A program made the translations under genes and the position numbers. From Streptomyces sp. HNM0574 (lineage in GTDB: Bacteria; Actinomycetota; Actinomycetes; Streptomycetales; Streptomycetaceae), in NCBI RefSeq assembly GCF_012726235.1, contig NZ_JAASAH010000016.1, positions 1 through 64,000 on the forward strand: a stretch of DNA of 64,000 bases, read 5' to 3'. Every line of letters starts with the position of its first letter. The stretch's first letter is position 1. Under the pieces are notes generated by a model that saw only the letters and a list, made by a program, of their open reading frames with translations, was not told the origin of the DNA and ran no database searches. This document shows positions 47,947-56,006 of this stretch, one piece after another.

Positions 47947-48099
47947 TCAGGCGGCGCCGCTCACCTGTCCCGTGTCCTGCGCGGGACGGCGGTGACGACC
48001 CCGCGTGGCTGCCTCGGTCTCTTCCGAAGTGGCCGCAGGACCCCGGTGTTTGCCGCTGCGCGGCTGCTCGTCGGGGGTGTCGGTCTGGGTCTCGGACAT
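47947..48099 (-). CDS. Small hydrophilic KHRG/GRHRR peptide
   Basis: 50 aa. ATG 48099 has GGAG about 10 nt upstream; the TGA stop is at 47947. It reads MSETQTDTPDEQPRSGKHRG..., with ...TRGRHRRPAQDTGQ near the C-terminus, and is strongly charged with no hydrophobic core. Short Streptomyces proteins with a G-KHRG block and a GRHRR block are familiar to me but have no known function. The coding bias (G/C third positions) supports a real gene. It lies between the maoC-operon terminator and the large gene starting at 49592. Confidence 0.6.
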   Translation of the reverse strand: MSETQTDTPDEQPRSGKHRGPAATSEETEAATRGRHRRPAQDTGQVSGAA

Positions 48100-48170
48100 G
48101 ACCAGGTAACTCCGTGGATCTCATCGCTCCGTCGTGCGCGCCAGAGTGTAGCGAGGAAGCGGGGGATCGC

Positions 48171-49592
48171 TCACCCGGTCCCGGCGGTCAGCGGCGCCTG
48201 CTGCAACGGGACGGGTTTGCACACGGGTTTGTGCAACGCGGCGGCCCCCGAGGAGCCGGGCGCGATGCCCGCGTAGAGACCGGAGGCCATCCCCGCCGGC
48301 GGGCCCGACTCCTCGCCGGGGACGCGGTGTTGGCCGAGGTCGGAACGTTCCTCCCCGAACCGGGACGCGGCCCCCTCGCCCGGACGCGCGGCGTACGCGC
48401 CGGTATCGGGCGGCGCGGTGGCGTCCGGCTCGGCGGGGGCGGGCGGGGGCGGGGTGCCGTGCGGACCCGGCGCCGCCTCGTGCCGCGCGGGGGCCGGCGC
48501 CGGGGTGCGGAGGCGGGCGAGGCCGCAGGGGCGTTCCACGGTGGCGACGGGGAGCCGGAGTTCGCCGTCCTCCGTCCACAGGGCCGCGTCCCGCACCCAG
48601 CCCTCGGGCGCCCGCAGGTGCCGCAACTCCTTCTGCGCGGGCTGCCACACGGCCAGCCACACCCCCTCGGGCCCGTCCACCCGGAACGCCACCGAGCAGC
48701 TCTCCGGCATCAGCAGCTGCCCCGGCTGCACGGCGAGCGGGGTCAGCCGCAGCCCCTCCGGGCGCAGCGCCTCGGGGAAGCGGACGGGACGGTGGCTGCC
48801 CAGCACGCCCCAGCCGAGCCGTTCCTCGCCGGGGGCGTCGGAGCGTACGAGGAGCAGGCCGCTGTCCGGGTCGGCGGTCAGCAGCCGGTCGTCGCTGTCG
48901 TCGGTGATCTGGAGCAGCGGGCTCACCTCCCCGCCGCGGGCGAGGTCGACGGCGACGGTCTTGGTGAGTGTGCGCGGGTGCTGCCCCGGACGTACCTCGG
49001 GAGAGGTGCGGTCGAGGGCGAGCAGGGCGCCCTCGCGGTCCAGCCAGGCCCCGCCGCCGCACACCCCGCCGACCTCGGCGACCTGCTCGGGCTGCCCGGA
49101 CCGGCTCCCCGCGACCAGCCAGATCCCGGTACGCGGGCCGTCCGGGGCCTCCCCGTCGTGCGCGAGCGCGTACGCGCGGGTGCCGCAGGGCGCGGGCGGG
49201 AGCAGGGTGACCCGCTCCGAGGGCACGGCGCCGAGCGGGAGTTCGCCGGTGCCGGGCCCGGTGGGGTACAGCAGCGCGAACTGGTGGTGGCCCGTCGCCC
49301 GGCGGGCGATGAGCACCCGGCCGTCGGCGAGCGGCAGCACCTGGCTGTCCGCCGCCTCGGGCTGCGGCCCCGGCAGCGGGACGACGTACGGTTCGGGGCC
49401 GTCCAGGGTCCAGCGCTCGGCGTACCGGCCGCCGCCGGGCGCCGAGTTGCGTCCGGCGGTGAGCCGGGCCGCGTAGGAGCGGTCGGCCGCGATCCGGAAG
49501 CCGGTGTTCCCCCCTGCCCTTCCCCCTGCGGCAGCTCCGGGACCTCCGGCCCCTCCGGCACCTTCGGCAGCGACCTCGGTACGGGCAGTCAT
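48171..49592 (-). CDS. Streptomyces conserved protein of unknown function, beta-propeller-like
   Basis: 473 aa. ATG 49592 has an unusually complete SD, GGAGGTGAT. Residues about 30-380 read as repeated beta-strand blades (ADSQVLPLADGRVLIARRATGHHQFALLYP, RTGIWLVAGSRSGQPEQVAEVGG, AWLDREGALLALDRT, LLLVRSDAPGEERLGWGVLG), suggesting a propeller. The last ~95 residues are Pro/Ala/Gly-rich and disordered. No signal peptide, catalytic motif or metal site is recognised. It is divergent from the Nif3 gene. I do not recognise the function. Confidence 0.65.
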   Translation of the reverse strand: MTARTEVAAEGAGGAGGPGAAAGGRAGGNTGFRIAADRSYAARLTAGRNSAPGGGRYAERWTLDGPEPYVVPLPGPQPEAADSQVLPLADGRVLIARRATGHHQFALLYPTGPGTGELPLGAVPSERVTLLPPAPCGTRAYALAHDGEAPDGPRTGIWLVAGSRSGQPEQVAEVGGVCGGGAWLDREGALLALDRTSPEVRPGQHPRTLTKTVAVDLARGGEVSPLLQITDDSDDRLLTADPDSGLLLVRSDAPGEERLGWGVLGSHRPVRFPEALRPEGLRLTPLAVQPGQLLMPESCSVAFRVDGPEGVWLAVWQPAQKELRHLRAPEGWVRDAALWTEDGELRLPVATVERPCGLARLRTPAPAPARHEAAPGPHGTPPPPAPAEPDATAPPDTGAYAARPGEGAASRFGEERSDLGQHRVPGEESGPPAGMASGLYAGIAPGSSGAAALHKPVCKPVPLQQAPLTAGTG

Positions 49593-49641
49593 GATGCGAT
49601 CACCTCCAGTGAGGGAAACTAGGGCTCGTACTTCCGGCCGA

Positions 49642-49655
49642 TCAACGAGAGTTGA
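49642..49655. promoter_or_regulatory. Small inverted repeat between divergent genes
   Basis: TCAAC-GAGA-GTTGA, with outer AGGGCT (49621-49626)/AGCCCT (49656-49661) arms. It lies 50 bp upstream of the gene starting at 49592; possible operator. Confidence 0.35.
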
Positions 49656-49834
49656 AGCCCTTCACGCAAAGGGATGGAGACGTACCGATTCGGCTGAAAA
49701 CGGCCACCGTCGTGTGCTGGCCCCGCCGTGACCCGGGCATCGGGGGCCGCGGCCAGGGGGTGCCGGGAGTCGCCGGGGGCGGCGGCCCGACGGGCGGCGG
49801 CGGGCGGGCGCGGGCGGAAGGTAGCCTTTCCCCC

Positions 49835-50707
49835 GTGCCTGCACTCTCCGATGTCCTCACCGCTCTCGACACCCTCTGGCCCCGGGAGCGCGCCGAGCAA
49901 TGGGACGCCGTCGGTACGGTCTGCGGAGACGTCGCGAACCCGGACGCCCGGGTGACCCGGGTGCTGTTCGCCGTCGACCCGGTACAGGAGATCGCCGAGG
50001 AGGCCGTCGAGCTCGGCGCCGAACTGCTCGTCACCCACCACCCGCTGTACCTGCGCGGGACCACGACCGTCGCGGCCGACACCTTCAAGGGCCGCGTCGT
50101 CCACACCCTGATCAGGAACGGCATCGCGCTGCACGTCGCGCACACCAACGCCGACACCGCCGACCCCGGCGTCTCCGACGCGCTGGCCGGCGCCCTCGGC
50201 CTGCGCGTACTGCGCCCCCTGGTGCCGGACGCCACCGACCCCGAGGGGCGGCGCGGCCTCGGCCGGGTCTGCGAACTCGACCGCCCCGTACGGCTGTCGG
50301 AGCTGGCGCGGCTCGCCGCCGACCGGCTGCCCGCGACCGCGCAGGGCATCCGCGCCGCCGGCGACCCGGACCGGCCGATCCGCACCGTCGCCGTCTGCGG
50401 CGGCTCCGGCGACAGCCTCTTCGACCAGGTGCGCGCCGCCGGCGTCGACGCCTACCTCACCGCCGACCTGCGGCACCACCCCGCCTCCGAGGCCCGTGCC
50501 CAGACGCCGCTGGCGCTCCTGGACGCCGCGCACTTCGCCACCGAGTGGCCCTGGTGCGAGCAGGCGGCCGCCGAGCTCGACGCGGTGTCCGACCGGAACG
50601 GCTGGGGCCTGCGCACGCACGTCTCCCGTACGGTCACCGACCCCTGGACCGCCCACGCGGCGTCCGCCCACGACCCCTCCGCACACACCACAGGAGCCCC
50701 CAACTGA
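49835..50707 (+). CDS. Nif3-like dinuclear metal-centre protein
   Basis: 290 aa from GTG 49835. Two NIF3 halves: LDTLWPRERAEQWDAVGTVCGD, VTRVLFAVDPVQEIAEEAVELGAELLVTHHPLYLRG (His metal ligands), IALHVAHTNADTADPGVSDALAG, then TVAVCGGSGDSLFDQVRAAGVDAYLTADLRHHPASEA and LLDAAHFATEWPW. Members form hexamers with a two-metal site and are loosely called GTP cyclohydrolase I type 2; their true role is unsettled. It overlaps the zinc-ribbon gene. The gene order matches remembered M. tuberculosis Rv2230c-Rv2229c-Rv2228c. Confidence 0.85.
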   Translation: MPALSDVLTALDTLWPRERAEQWDAVGTVCGDVANPDARVTRVLFAVDPVQEIAEEAVELGAELLVTHHPLYLRGTTTVAADTFKGRVVHTLIRNGIALHVAHTNADTADPGVSDALAGALGLRVLRPLVPDATDPEGRRGLGRVCELDRPVRLSELARLAADRLPATAQGIRAAGDPDRPIRTVAVCGGSGDSLFDQVRAAGVDAYLTADLRHHPASEARAQTPLALLDAAHFATEWPWCEQAAAELDAVSDRNGWGLRTHVSRTVTDPWTAHAASAHDPSAHTTGAPN

Positions 50708-51447
50708 ACGCCGCGCCCGCCGATCAGATCCGCCTTCTCGACGTCCAGGAACTGGACACCCGACTGACGCAGCTCGCCCACACGCGCAAGACCCTCCCCG
50801 AGCACGAGGAGATCCAGACGCTGGAGGGCGACCTCACCCAGCTGCGCGACCTGCTCGTCGCCGCCAAGGCCGAGGAGGGCGACACCTCCCGCGAGCAGAC
50901 CAAGGCGGAGCAGGACGTCGACCAGGTGCGCCAGCGTGCCGCCCGCGACCAGCAGCGGCTGGACTCCGGCGCGGTCACCAACCCGAAGGACCTGGAGAGC
51001 CTGCAGAGCGAGATCGCCTCGCTCGCCAACCGGCAGGCCAACCTGGAGGACGTCGTCCTGGAGGTCATGGAGCGGCACGAGGCCGCGCAGGAGCGCGTCG
51101 GTGAACTCACCAGCCGCGTCGAGTCCGTCCAGGGCAAGTGCGACGCGGTGATCGCCCGCCGGGACGCCGCGCTGGAGGAGATCGACGGCGAGGCCGCGAC
51201 GGTCCGCAAGGAGCGCGAGGTCGTCGCCGGTTCCGTCCCCGCCGACCTGATGAAGCTGTACGAGAAGATCCGCGAGCAGCAGGGCGGCGTCGGCGCGGCC
51301 CCGCTGTACCAGCGGCGCTGCGAGGGCTGCCGCCTGGAGCTGAACATCACCGAGCTGAACGAGGTCCGCGAGGCGGCCGCCGACGAGGTGCTGCGCTGCG
51401 AGAACTGCCGCCGCATCCTCGTCCGCACGCCGGAATCCGGGCTGTGA
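50704..51447 (+). CDS. C4 zinc-ribbon coiled-coil protein
   Basis: 247 aa. The start is a rare CTG at 50704, supported by CAGGAG 7 nt upstream, by the CTGA overlap with the Nif3 stop, and by the conserved N-terminus NAAPADQIRLLDVQELDTRL; no ATG/GTG/TTG start is available near. Residues about 15-190 are a long coiled coil (QLAHTRKTLPEHEEIQTLEGDL...LQSEIASLANRQANLEDVVLEVMERH). The C-terminal ribbon has CEGC and CENC. Homologues are widespread in actinobacteria; a nucleic-acid scaffold role is a guess. Confidence 0.82.
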   Translation: MNAAPADQIRLLDVQELDTRLTQLAHTRKTLPEHEEIQTLEGDLTQLRDLLVAAKAEEGDTSREQTKAEQDVDQVRQRAARDQQRLDSGAVTNPKDLESLQSEIASLANRQANLEDVVLEVMERHEAAQERVGELTSRVESVQGKCDAVIARRDAALEEIDGEAATVRKEREVVAGSVPADLMKLYEKIREQQGGVGAAPLYQRRCEGCRLELNITELNEVREAAADEVLRCENCRRILVRTPESGL

Positions 51448-52652
51448 CGGCGGTGTCCGGCGCGACGGGGCGGACGTTCGTCGTCGAGGCCGACGGCGGC
51501 TCGCGGGGCAACCCCGGGCCCGCCGGGTACGGCGCGGTCGTCCTCGACGCGGCGACCGGCGAGACGCTGCGCGAGACGGCGGAGTTCATCGGCGTCGCGA
51601 CGAACAACGTCGCCGAGTACCGGGGCCTCGTCGCGGGGCTCCGGGCCGCGCACGAGCTGGACCCGGAGGCCGCGGTCCGGGTGCGGATGGACTCCAAGCT
51701 CGTCGTCGAGCAGATGTCGGGACGCTGGAAGATCAAGCACCCGGACATGCGCCCGCTCGCGACGGAGGCGAAGGGCATCTTCCCGCCGGACGCGGTGCGT
51801 TACGAGTGGATCCCGCGCGCGCAGAACAGCCACGCCGACCGGCTCGCCAACGAGGCGATGGACGCGGGCAAGCGCGGCGAGCAGTGGTCGCCCGCCGAGT
51901 CCACGGCCGAACTCGACCGCACCTCGCCCGCGTTGGACGCCCCGGCGCCCGGCGACCAGGCCGCGCCCGCCGAGGCGGACACCGGTCAGCAGCAGGCGGT
52001 GCGGCCCGGCGGCTGGGGGCCCGACCTGGGCCCGCCCACCACGTTCGTGCTGCTCCGGCACGGCGAGACGGTCCTCACTCCGGAGAAGCGTTTTTCCGGA
52101 AGCGGGGGTTCCGATCCTGAACTCTCCGCCGTGGGGCAGCGCCAGGCGCTCGCCGCCGCTGAGGCACTCGCCGAGCGCGGCACCATCCAGGCGATCGTCA
52201 CCTCGCCGCTCCAGCGCTGCCGGCAGACGGCGCAGGCCATCGCCGACCGGACGGGGCTGCCCGTCCGCACCGAGGACGGGCTGCGCGAGACGGACTTCGG
52301 CGCCTGGGAGGGCCTGACCTTCGCCGAGGTGCGCGAGCAGTACCCGGACGACCTCGGCGCGTGGCTCGCCTCCCCCGAGGCCGAACCCACCGGCGGCGGC
52401 GAGAGTTTCGCCGCCGTGGCGCGGCGGGTCTCCGTCGCCCGGGACAAGCTGCTGGCGCGGTATCCGGGGAAGACGGTGCTGGTCGTCACGCACGTCACGC
52501 CCGTCAAGACGCTGGCGCGGCTGGCGCTGGGGGCGCCGGCCGAGTCGCTGTTCCGGATGGAGCTCTCGGCCGCGTCCCTCTCGGCCATCGCGTACTACGC
52601 GGACGGCAACGCGTCGCTGCGCCTCCTCAACGACACGGGCCACCTGCGCTGA
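51444..52652 (+). CDS. Bifunctional RNase H / histidine phosphatase (Rv2228c-like)
   Basis: 402 aa. GTG 51444 overlaps the zinc-ribbon stop as GTGA. The N-terminal RNase HI domain (about 8-150) has VEADGGSRGNPG (Asp17), NNVAEYRGL (Glu) and MDSKLVVEQM (Asp). After an ~45-residue linker, the C-terminal phosphoglycerate-mutase/CobC domain (about 198-402) has LLRHGETVL (His206), SPLQRCRQTA, ETDFGAWEGLTF and VVTHVTPVK. In M. tuberculosis this fusion degrades RNA in hybrids and dephosphorylates alpha-ribazole phosphate in B12 synthesis, which is interesting beside the B12 uptake operon in this window. Confidence 0.9.
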   Translation: MTAVSGATGRTFVVEADGGSRGNPGPAGYGAVVLDAATGETLRETAEFIGVATNNVAEYRGLVAGLRAAHELDPEAAVRVRMDSKLVVEQMSGRWKIKHPDMRPLATEAKGIFPPDAVRYEWIPRAQNSHADRLANEAMDAGKRGEQWSPAESTAELDRTSPALDAPAPGDQAAPAEADTGQQQAVRPGGWGPDLGPPTTFVLLRHGETVLTPEKRFSGSGGSDPELSAVGQRQALAAAEALAERGTIQAIVTSPLQRCRQTAQAIADRTGLPVRTEDGLRETDFGAWEGLTFAEVREQYPDDLGAWLASPEAEPTGGGESFAAVARRVSVARDKLLARYPGKTVLVVTHVTPVKTLARLALGAPAESLFRMELSAASLSAIAYYADGNASLRLLNDTGHLR

Positions 52653-52680
52653 CCGCTCCCCGCGGATCGCTCACCGCTCG

Positions 52681-52717
52681 GGCCCCGCACGCCGCGTCCT
52701 CGCGTGCGGGGCCTTTT
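52681..52717 (+). terminator. Intrinsic terminator with T-tract
   Basis: A perfect 12-bp stem (52681-52692 with 52702-52713) is followed by TTTT, just downstream of the RNase H/phosphatase gene. Confidence 0.88.
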
Positions 52718-52726
52718 GCGTGGGCG

Positions 52727-52958
52727 GGGTGCGGCGTCGTCGTGGCTCGGGTTCTGCGCAGTTCCCCGCGCCCCTTTTTTCGCGGGCTCGCCCCGCTTGG
52801 GAGAACTGCGCCGTAGGCGTAGGGCTGGCAAGCGCAGCGCCTCAGCCCCGGCGCGGGGTGCTCCATGCCGTCACCGGGCCACCCCGTACGCCGTGGCCGT
52901 TCGCGCAGTTCCCCGCGCCCCCAAGAGGGCGCAGTTCCCCGCGCCCCTGAAAGGGGCG
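52727..52958. repeat. Dispersed Streptomyces repeat island, copy A
   Basis: Three copies of GCGCAGTTCCCCGCGCCCC start at 52756, 52903 and 52930. Between the first two lies a longer block (…AGGGCTGGCAAGCGCAGCGC… GGCGCGGGGTGCTCCATGCC …CCCCGTACGCCGTGGCCGTT) that recurs nearly unchanged at 57969-58250 in the same orientation. No credible gene is inside. It fills most of the 52653-53046 gap. Confidence 0.8.
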
Positions 52959-52965
52959 CGATGTG

Positions 52966-52994
52966 TTGACCGCCTACCGGCTGGTCGGTACGTT
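52966..52994 (+). promoter_or_regulatory. Promoter with embedded TACCG-N6-CGGTA operator for the MHS transporter
   Basis: -35 TTGACC (52966-52971) and -10 TACGTT (52989-52994) are 17 bp apart. The spacer carries the inverted repeat TACCG-gctggt-CGGTA (52975-52990), a TetR-type arrangement that would block the promoter. Confidence 0.5.
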
Positions 52995-53046
52995 CACCGG
53001 AATTCGCGGCGCCGCCCCCCTCCCGCACCCATCGGAGTGTGCAGCC

Positions 53047-54408
53047 ATGGACACGGCACCAACCCCCGACGGCGCAGGCCGCGCGCCGAGCAGCCGTCGG
53101 AAAGTGGCCACGGCGGCGGCAGCCGCCTCGGCCGTCGAGTGGTACGACTACTTCATCTTCGGCATCGCCGCCGCCCTCGTGCTCGGCGACCGCTTCTTCC
53201 CCTCGTCCAACCCCGTCGCCGGCGTCCTCGCCTCCTTCGCGACCTTCGCCGTCGGCTTCCTCGCCCGCCCGCTCGGCGGAGTCATCGCGGGCCAACTCGG
53301 CGACAAGCGGGGCCGGAAGCCCATGCTCGTCCTGGCGCTCACCGGCATGGGCGTCGCCACCACGGCCATCGGGCTGCTGCCCTCGTACGAGACGATCGGC
53401 ATCGCGGCACCGGTCCTGCTCGTCCTGCTGCGGGTGCTCCAGGGCCTCGCGGTGGGCGCGCAGTGGGGCGGCGCGATGCTGATGGCGACGGAGTACGCGC
53501 CGGAGGGGAAGCGGGGGCTGTACGGCAGCCTCGTCCAACTCGGCGTGCCGATCGGTGTGTTGACGGCGAACATCGCCTTCCTCGCGGCCGAGGGACTCAC
53601 CGACGACCCGGCGTTCGCCGCGTGGGGCTGGCGGCTGCCGTTCGGCGTCGGCGTACTGGTCCTCGTACTGGCCTGGTACATCCACACCCGGGTCGAGGAG
53701 ACGCCGGAGTTCCGCGCGGCCGAGGCGGCCCTGGCGGAGCGGGAGAAGGGGGAGAGCGCGCGGACCTCGCCGCTGCGCGGCATCCTGCGCGAGCACCTGG
53801 GGACGGTGCTGCTCGCGGGCGGCTCCTTCGCCGTCAACACGGCGACGTTCTACATCCTCATCACCGGGGTGCTCGACTACACCACCCGCGAGCTGGGCAT
53901 GGACCGGCTCCCCGTGCTGACCGTCTCGCTCCTGGTCAGCTGTACCCAGCTGGCGCTGATCCCGCTGGCCGCCTGGCTCTCCGACCGGGTGGGACGGCTG
54001 CGGATCTACGCGGCGGGCGCGGTGGGCCTGCTGGTGTGGGCGATCCCGCTCTTCCTGCTGATCGACACCGGGTCGCTGTGGCTGCTGGGGCTCGGCTCGT
54101 TCGTCGCCAGCTGCTTCCTCAGCATCATGTACGGGCCCCAGGCGGCCCTGTTCGCCGAGCTGTTCACCGCCGAGATGCGGTACACCGGCGCCTCGCTCGG
54201 CTACCAGATCAGCGCGGTGATCGGCGGCGGGCTCGCGCCGTTCATGATGGTGCTGCTGCTGGAGGCGACCGGGACCTCGCTGTCGGTGTCGGCGTACATC
54301 ATGGTGCTGTCCGTCGTCGCGCTCGCCTCGATCGGTGTGCTCGCCCGCCGGGCGCGGGCCCGCGAGCGGGACGCGGGCCCGGACGCGGTGAGCCGGGTCA
54401 GCGGCTGA
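53047..54408 (+). CDS. MHS-family MFS metabolite:proton symporter
   Basis: 453 aa. ATG 53047. Twelve helices with MHS signatures: ASAVEWYDYFIFGIAAALVLGDRFFP, FLARPLGGVIAGQLGDKRGRKPML, LRVLQGLAVGAQWGGAMLMATEYAPEGKRGLYGSLVQLGVPIG, the central loop RVEETPEFR, and FYILITGVLDYTTRELGM. The family imports organic acids such as citrate, shikimate, alpha-ketoglutarate or proline/betaine. It is convergent with the KDPG/KHG aldolase gene, overlapping by 11 nt, so a sugar-acid or keto-acid substrate is conceivable. Confidence 0.87.
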   Translation: MDTAPTPDGAGRAPSSRRKVATAAAAASAVEWYDYFIFGIAAALVLGDRFFPSSNPVAGVLASFATFAVGFLARPLGGVIAGQLGDKRGRKPMLVLALTGMGVATTAIGLLPSYETIGIAAPVLLVLLRVLQGLAVGAQWGGAMLMATEYAPEGKRGLYGSLVQLGVPIGVLTANIAFLAAEGLTDDPAFAAWGWRLPFGVGVLVLVLAWYIHTRVEETPEFRAAEAALAEREKGESARTSPLRGILREHLGTVLLAGGSFAVNTATFYILITGVLDYTTRELGMDRLPVLTVSLLVSCTQLALIPLAAWLSDRVGRLRIYAAGAVGLLVWAIPLFLLIDTGSLWLLGLGSFVASCFLSIMYGPQAALFAELFTAEMRYTGASLGYQISAVIGGGLAPFMMVLLLEATGTSLSVSAYIMVLSVVALASIGVLARRARARERDAGPDAVSRVSG

Positions 54409-55042
54409 GCGCGGCCGCTCCGGCGGCCAGGCGCTGGACGCGGGGCCAGTCCTTCGCGTCCAGCGCGTCGGCCGGGAGCATCCAGGTGCCGCCCACGCAG
54501 CCGACGTTGGGCAGCGCGAGGTAGCCGGGGGCCTTGGCCTCGTCGATGCCGCCGGTCGGGCAGAAGCGGGCCTGGGGGAGCGGCGAGGAGAGCGACTTCA
54601 GGTACGCGGTGCCGCCGGCGGCCTCGGCCGGGAAGAACTTCATCTCCGTCACGCCCTGCTCCAGCAGTGCCACGACCTCGGAGGTGGTGGAGACGCCGGG
54701 CAGGAAGGGCACGCCGGAGCCGCGCATCGACTCCAGCAGCCGCGGCGTCCAGCCGGGGCTGACGAGGAAGCGCGCGCCCGCGTCGACGGCGGCCGTGACG
54801 TGCTCGGGCGCGATGACCGTCCCGGCGCCGACGACGGCCTCCGGCACCTCCTCGGCGATCGCGCGGATCGCGTCCAGCGCTGCGTCGGTGCGCAGCGTCA
54901 CCTCGATCGCGGGCAGGCCGCCCGCCACCAGGGCGCGGGCCAGCGGCACGGCGTCGGCCGCGTCCTTGATCACGACGACCGGGACGACGGGTGCGAGGTC
55001 GAGCACGGAGGGGGCGGGCGCGGAGGGCGCGGGGGAGGTCAT
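54398..55042 (-). CDS. eda: KDPG/KHG aldolase (2-keto-3-deoxy-6-phosphogluconate aldolase family)
   Basis: 214 aa. ATG 55042 was chosen for GCAGGA 8 nt upstream. Class I aldolase motifs: PVVVIKDAADAVPLARALVAGGLPAIEVTLRT (Glu47 base), VVGAGTV, FLVSPG, PFLPGVSTTSEV, Schiff-base Lys135 in TEMKFFPAEAAGG, and FCPTGGI. It splits KDPG or 4-hydroxy-2-oxoglutarate to pyruvate in sugar-acid catabolism. The last 11 nt overlap the convergent transporter gene. Confidence 0.9.
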   Translation of the reverse strand: MTSPAPSAPAPSVLDLAPVVPVVVIKDAADAVPLARALVAGGLPAIEVTLRTDAALDAIRAIAEEVPEAVVGAGTVIAPEHVTAAVDAGARFLVSPGWTPRLLESMRGSGVPFLPGVSTTSEVVALLEQGVTEMKFFPAEAAGGTAYLKSLSSPLPQARFCPTGGIDEAKAPGYLALPNVGCVGGTWMLPADALDAKDWPRVQRLAAGAAALSR

Positions 55043-55102
55043 ACCGACATCCTGCCCTCGGGCCACATTCTCCGCAACGCACGTTGCGGCATGTGCAACC
55101 GC

Positions 55103-55900
55103 TCAGAGCTCGGTGACGACCACGTCCAGCTGCGTGGGCTTCCCCGCCTTCGCGGGCGCCTCCCACTCCACCGCGTACCCCAGGTCCCGCAGCGCCTCCG
55201 CCAGTTCGGCGGGGGAGTCCGGGCGCGCGCCCTCCTCCAGCAGCGCCCGGACGATCCGGCCCTTCGTCGCCTTGTTGAAGTGGCTGACCACGGACCGCTT
55301 CTCGACCCCGTCCACCGTCTTCGACTGCAGCACCCGCACCGTCGCCGTACGCTCCGCGACCGCGCCCTTCGGCTTCCACATGTTCGCGTACGCCGTCGAG
55401 CGCAGGTCCAGCACCAGACCGTCGCCGGCCGCCCCGGGCAGCACCGACTCCAGCGGCTTGCGCCAGAACGCGCCGAGCCCGCCCGTGCCCGGCAGCTTCA
55501 CCCCGCCCGAGCAGCGGTAGGAGGGAATCCGGTCCGCCAGGCCCACGGCGCCCCACAGGCCCGAGAACACCAGCAGCGTGTCCGCGGCACGCGCCCGCGC
55601 GGGTGCGCTCAGCGAGGCGGCGCCGAGCGCGTCGTACAGCACGCCCGTGTACAGCTCGGCCGCGGGCAGCGCGGGCGCCTCCCGCAGCGCGGCGTTCTTC
55701 GCGACCTCGCCGCGCAGGCCCTCGCTCAGGCCCAGCACCTCGCGCGCCTTCTCCTCGTCGCCGGAGCAGAGCGACACCAGCTCGTCCAGCACCGTCTCCC
55801 GCGCCGCCGTGAGCCCCGGCAGCGAGAGGGAGCTCAGGTCCAGCGGCGCCCCCTCGCCTCCGGTGGCCTTCCCCTCGGACGGCGGCAGCAGCACGAGCAC
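55103..55900 (-). CDS. yaaA: Peroxide-stress protein YaaA (DUF328)
   Basis: 265 aa. GTG 55900 has AAGGAG 8 nt upstream. YaaA landmarks: MLVLLPPSEGKATGG at the start, PALPAAELYTGVLYDALGAASL, LLVFSGLWGAVGLADRIPSYRCSGGVKLP, LDLRSTAYANMWKP, and VVSHFNKATKGRIVRALLEEG near the end. The E. coli homologue limits free iron and DNA damage under peroxide stress by DNA binding. It is probably expressed alone. Confidence 0.88.
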   Translation of the reverse strand: MLVLLPPSEGKATGGEGAPLDLSSLSLPGLTAARETVLDELVSLCSGDEEKAREVLGLSEGLRGEVAKNAALREAPALPAAELYTGVLYDALGAASLSAPARARAADTLLVFSGLWGAVGLADRIPSYRCSGGVKLPGTGGLGAFWRKPLESVLPGAAGDGLVLDLRSTAYANMWKPKGAVAERTATVRVLQSKTVDGVEKRSVVSHFNKATKGRIVRALLEEGARPDSPAELAEALRDLGYAVEWEAPAKAGKPTQLDVVVTEL

Positions 55901-56006
55901 GGTGGTTCTCCTTCACACAAGCGGGGTGGACGGCGGGCGGCCGCCGCGCCCCGACAGGGTACGGCGCACCCGCCCGCCGCCCGTAACCGCGAACGGTCCT
56001 CCCGCC

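Noticed and set aside
52681..52960. Repeated GTTCCCCGCGCCCC units considered as a CRISPR array
   Set aside because: Spacing is irregular, the intervening sequences are themselves repeated, and no cas genes are present; they are dispersed Streptomyces repeats.
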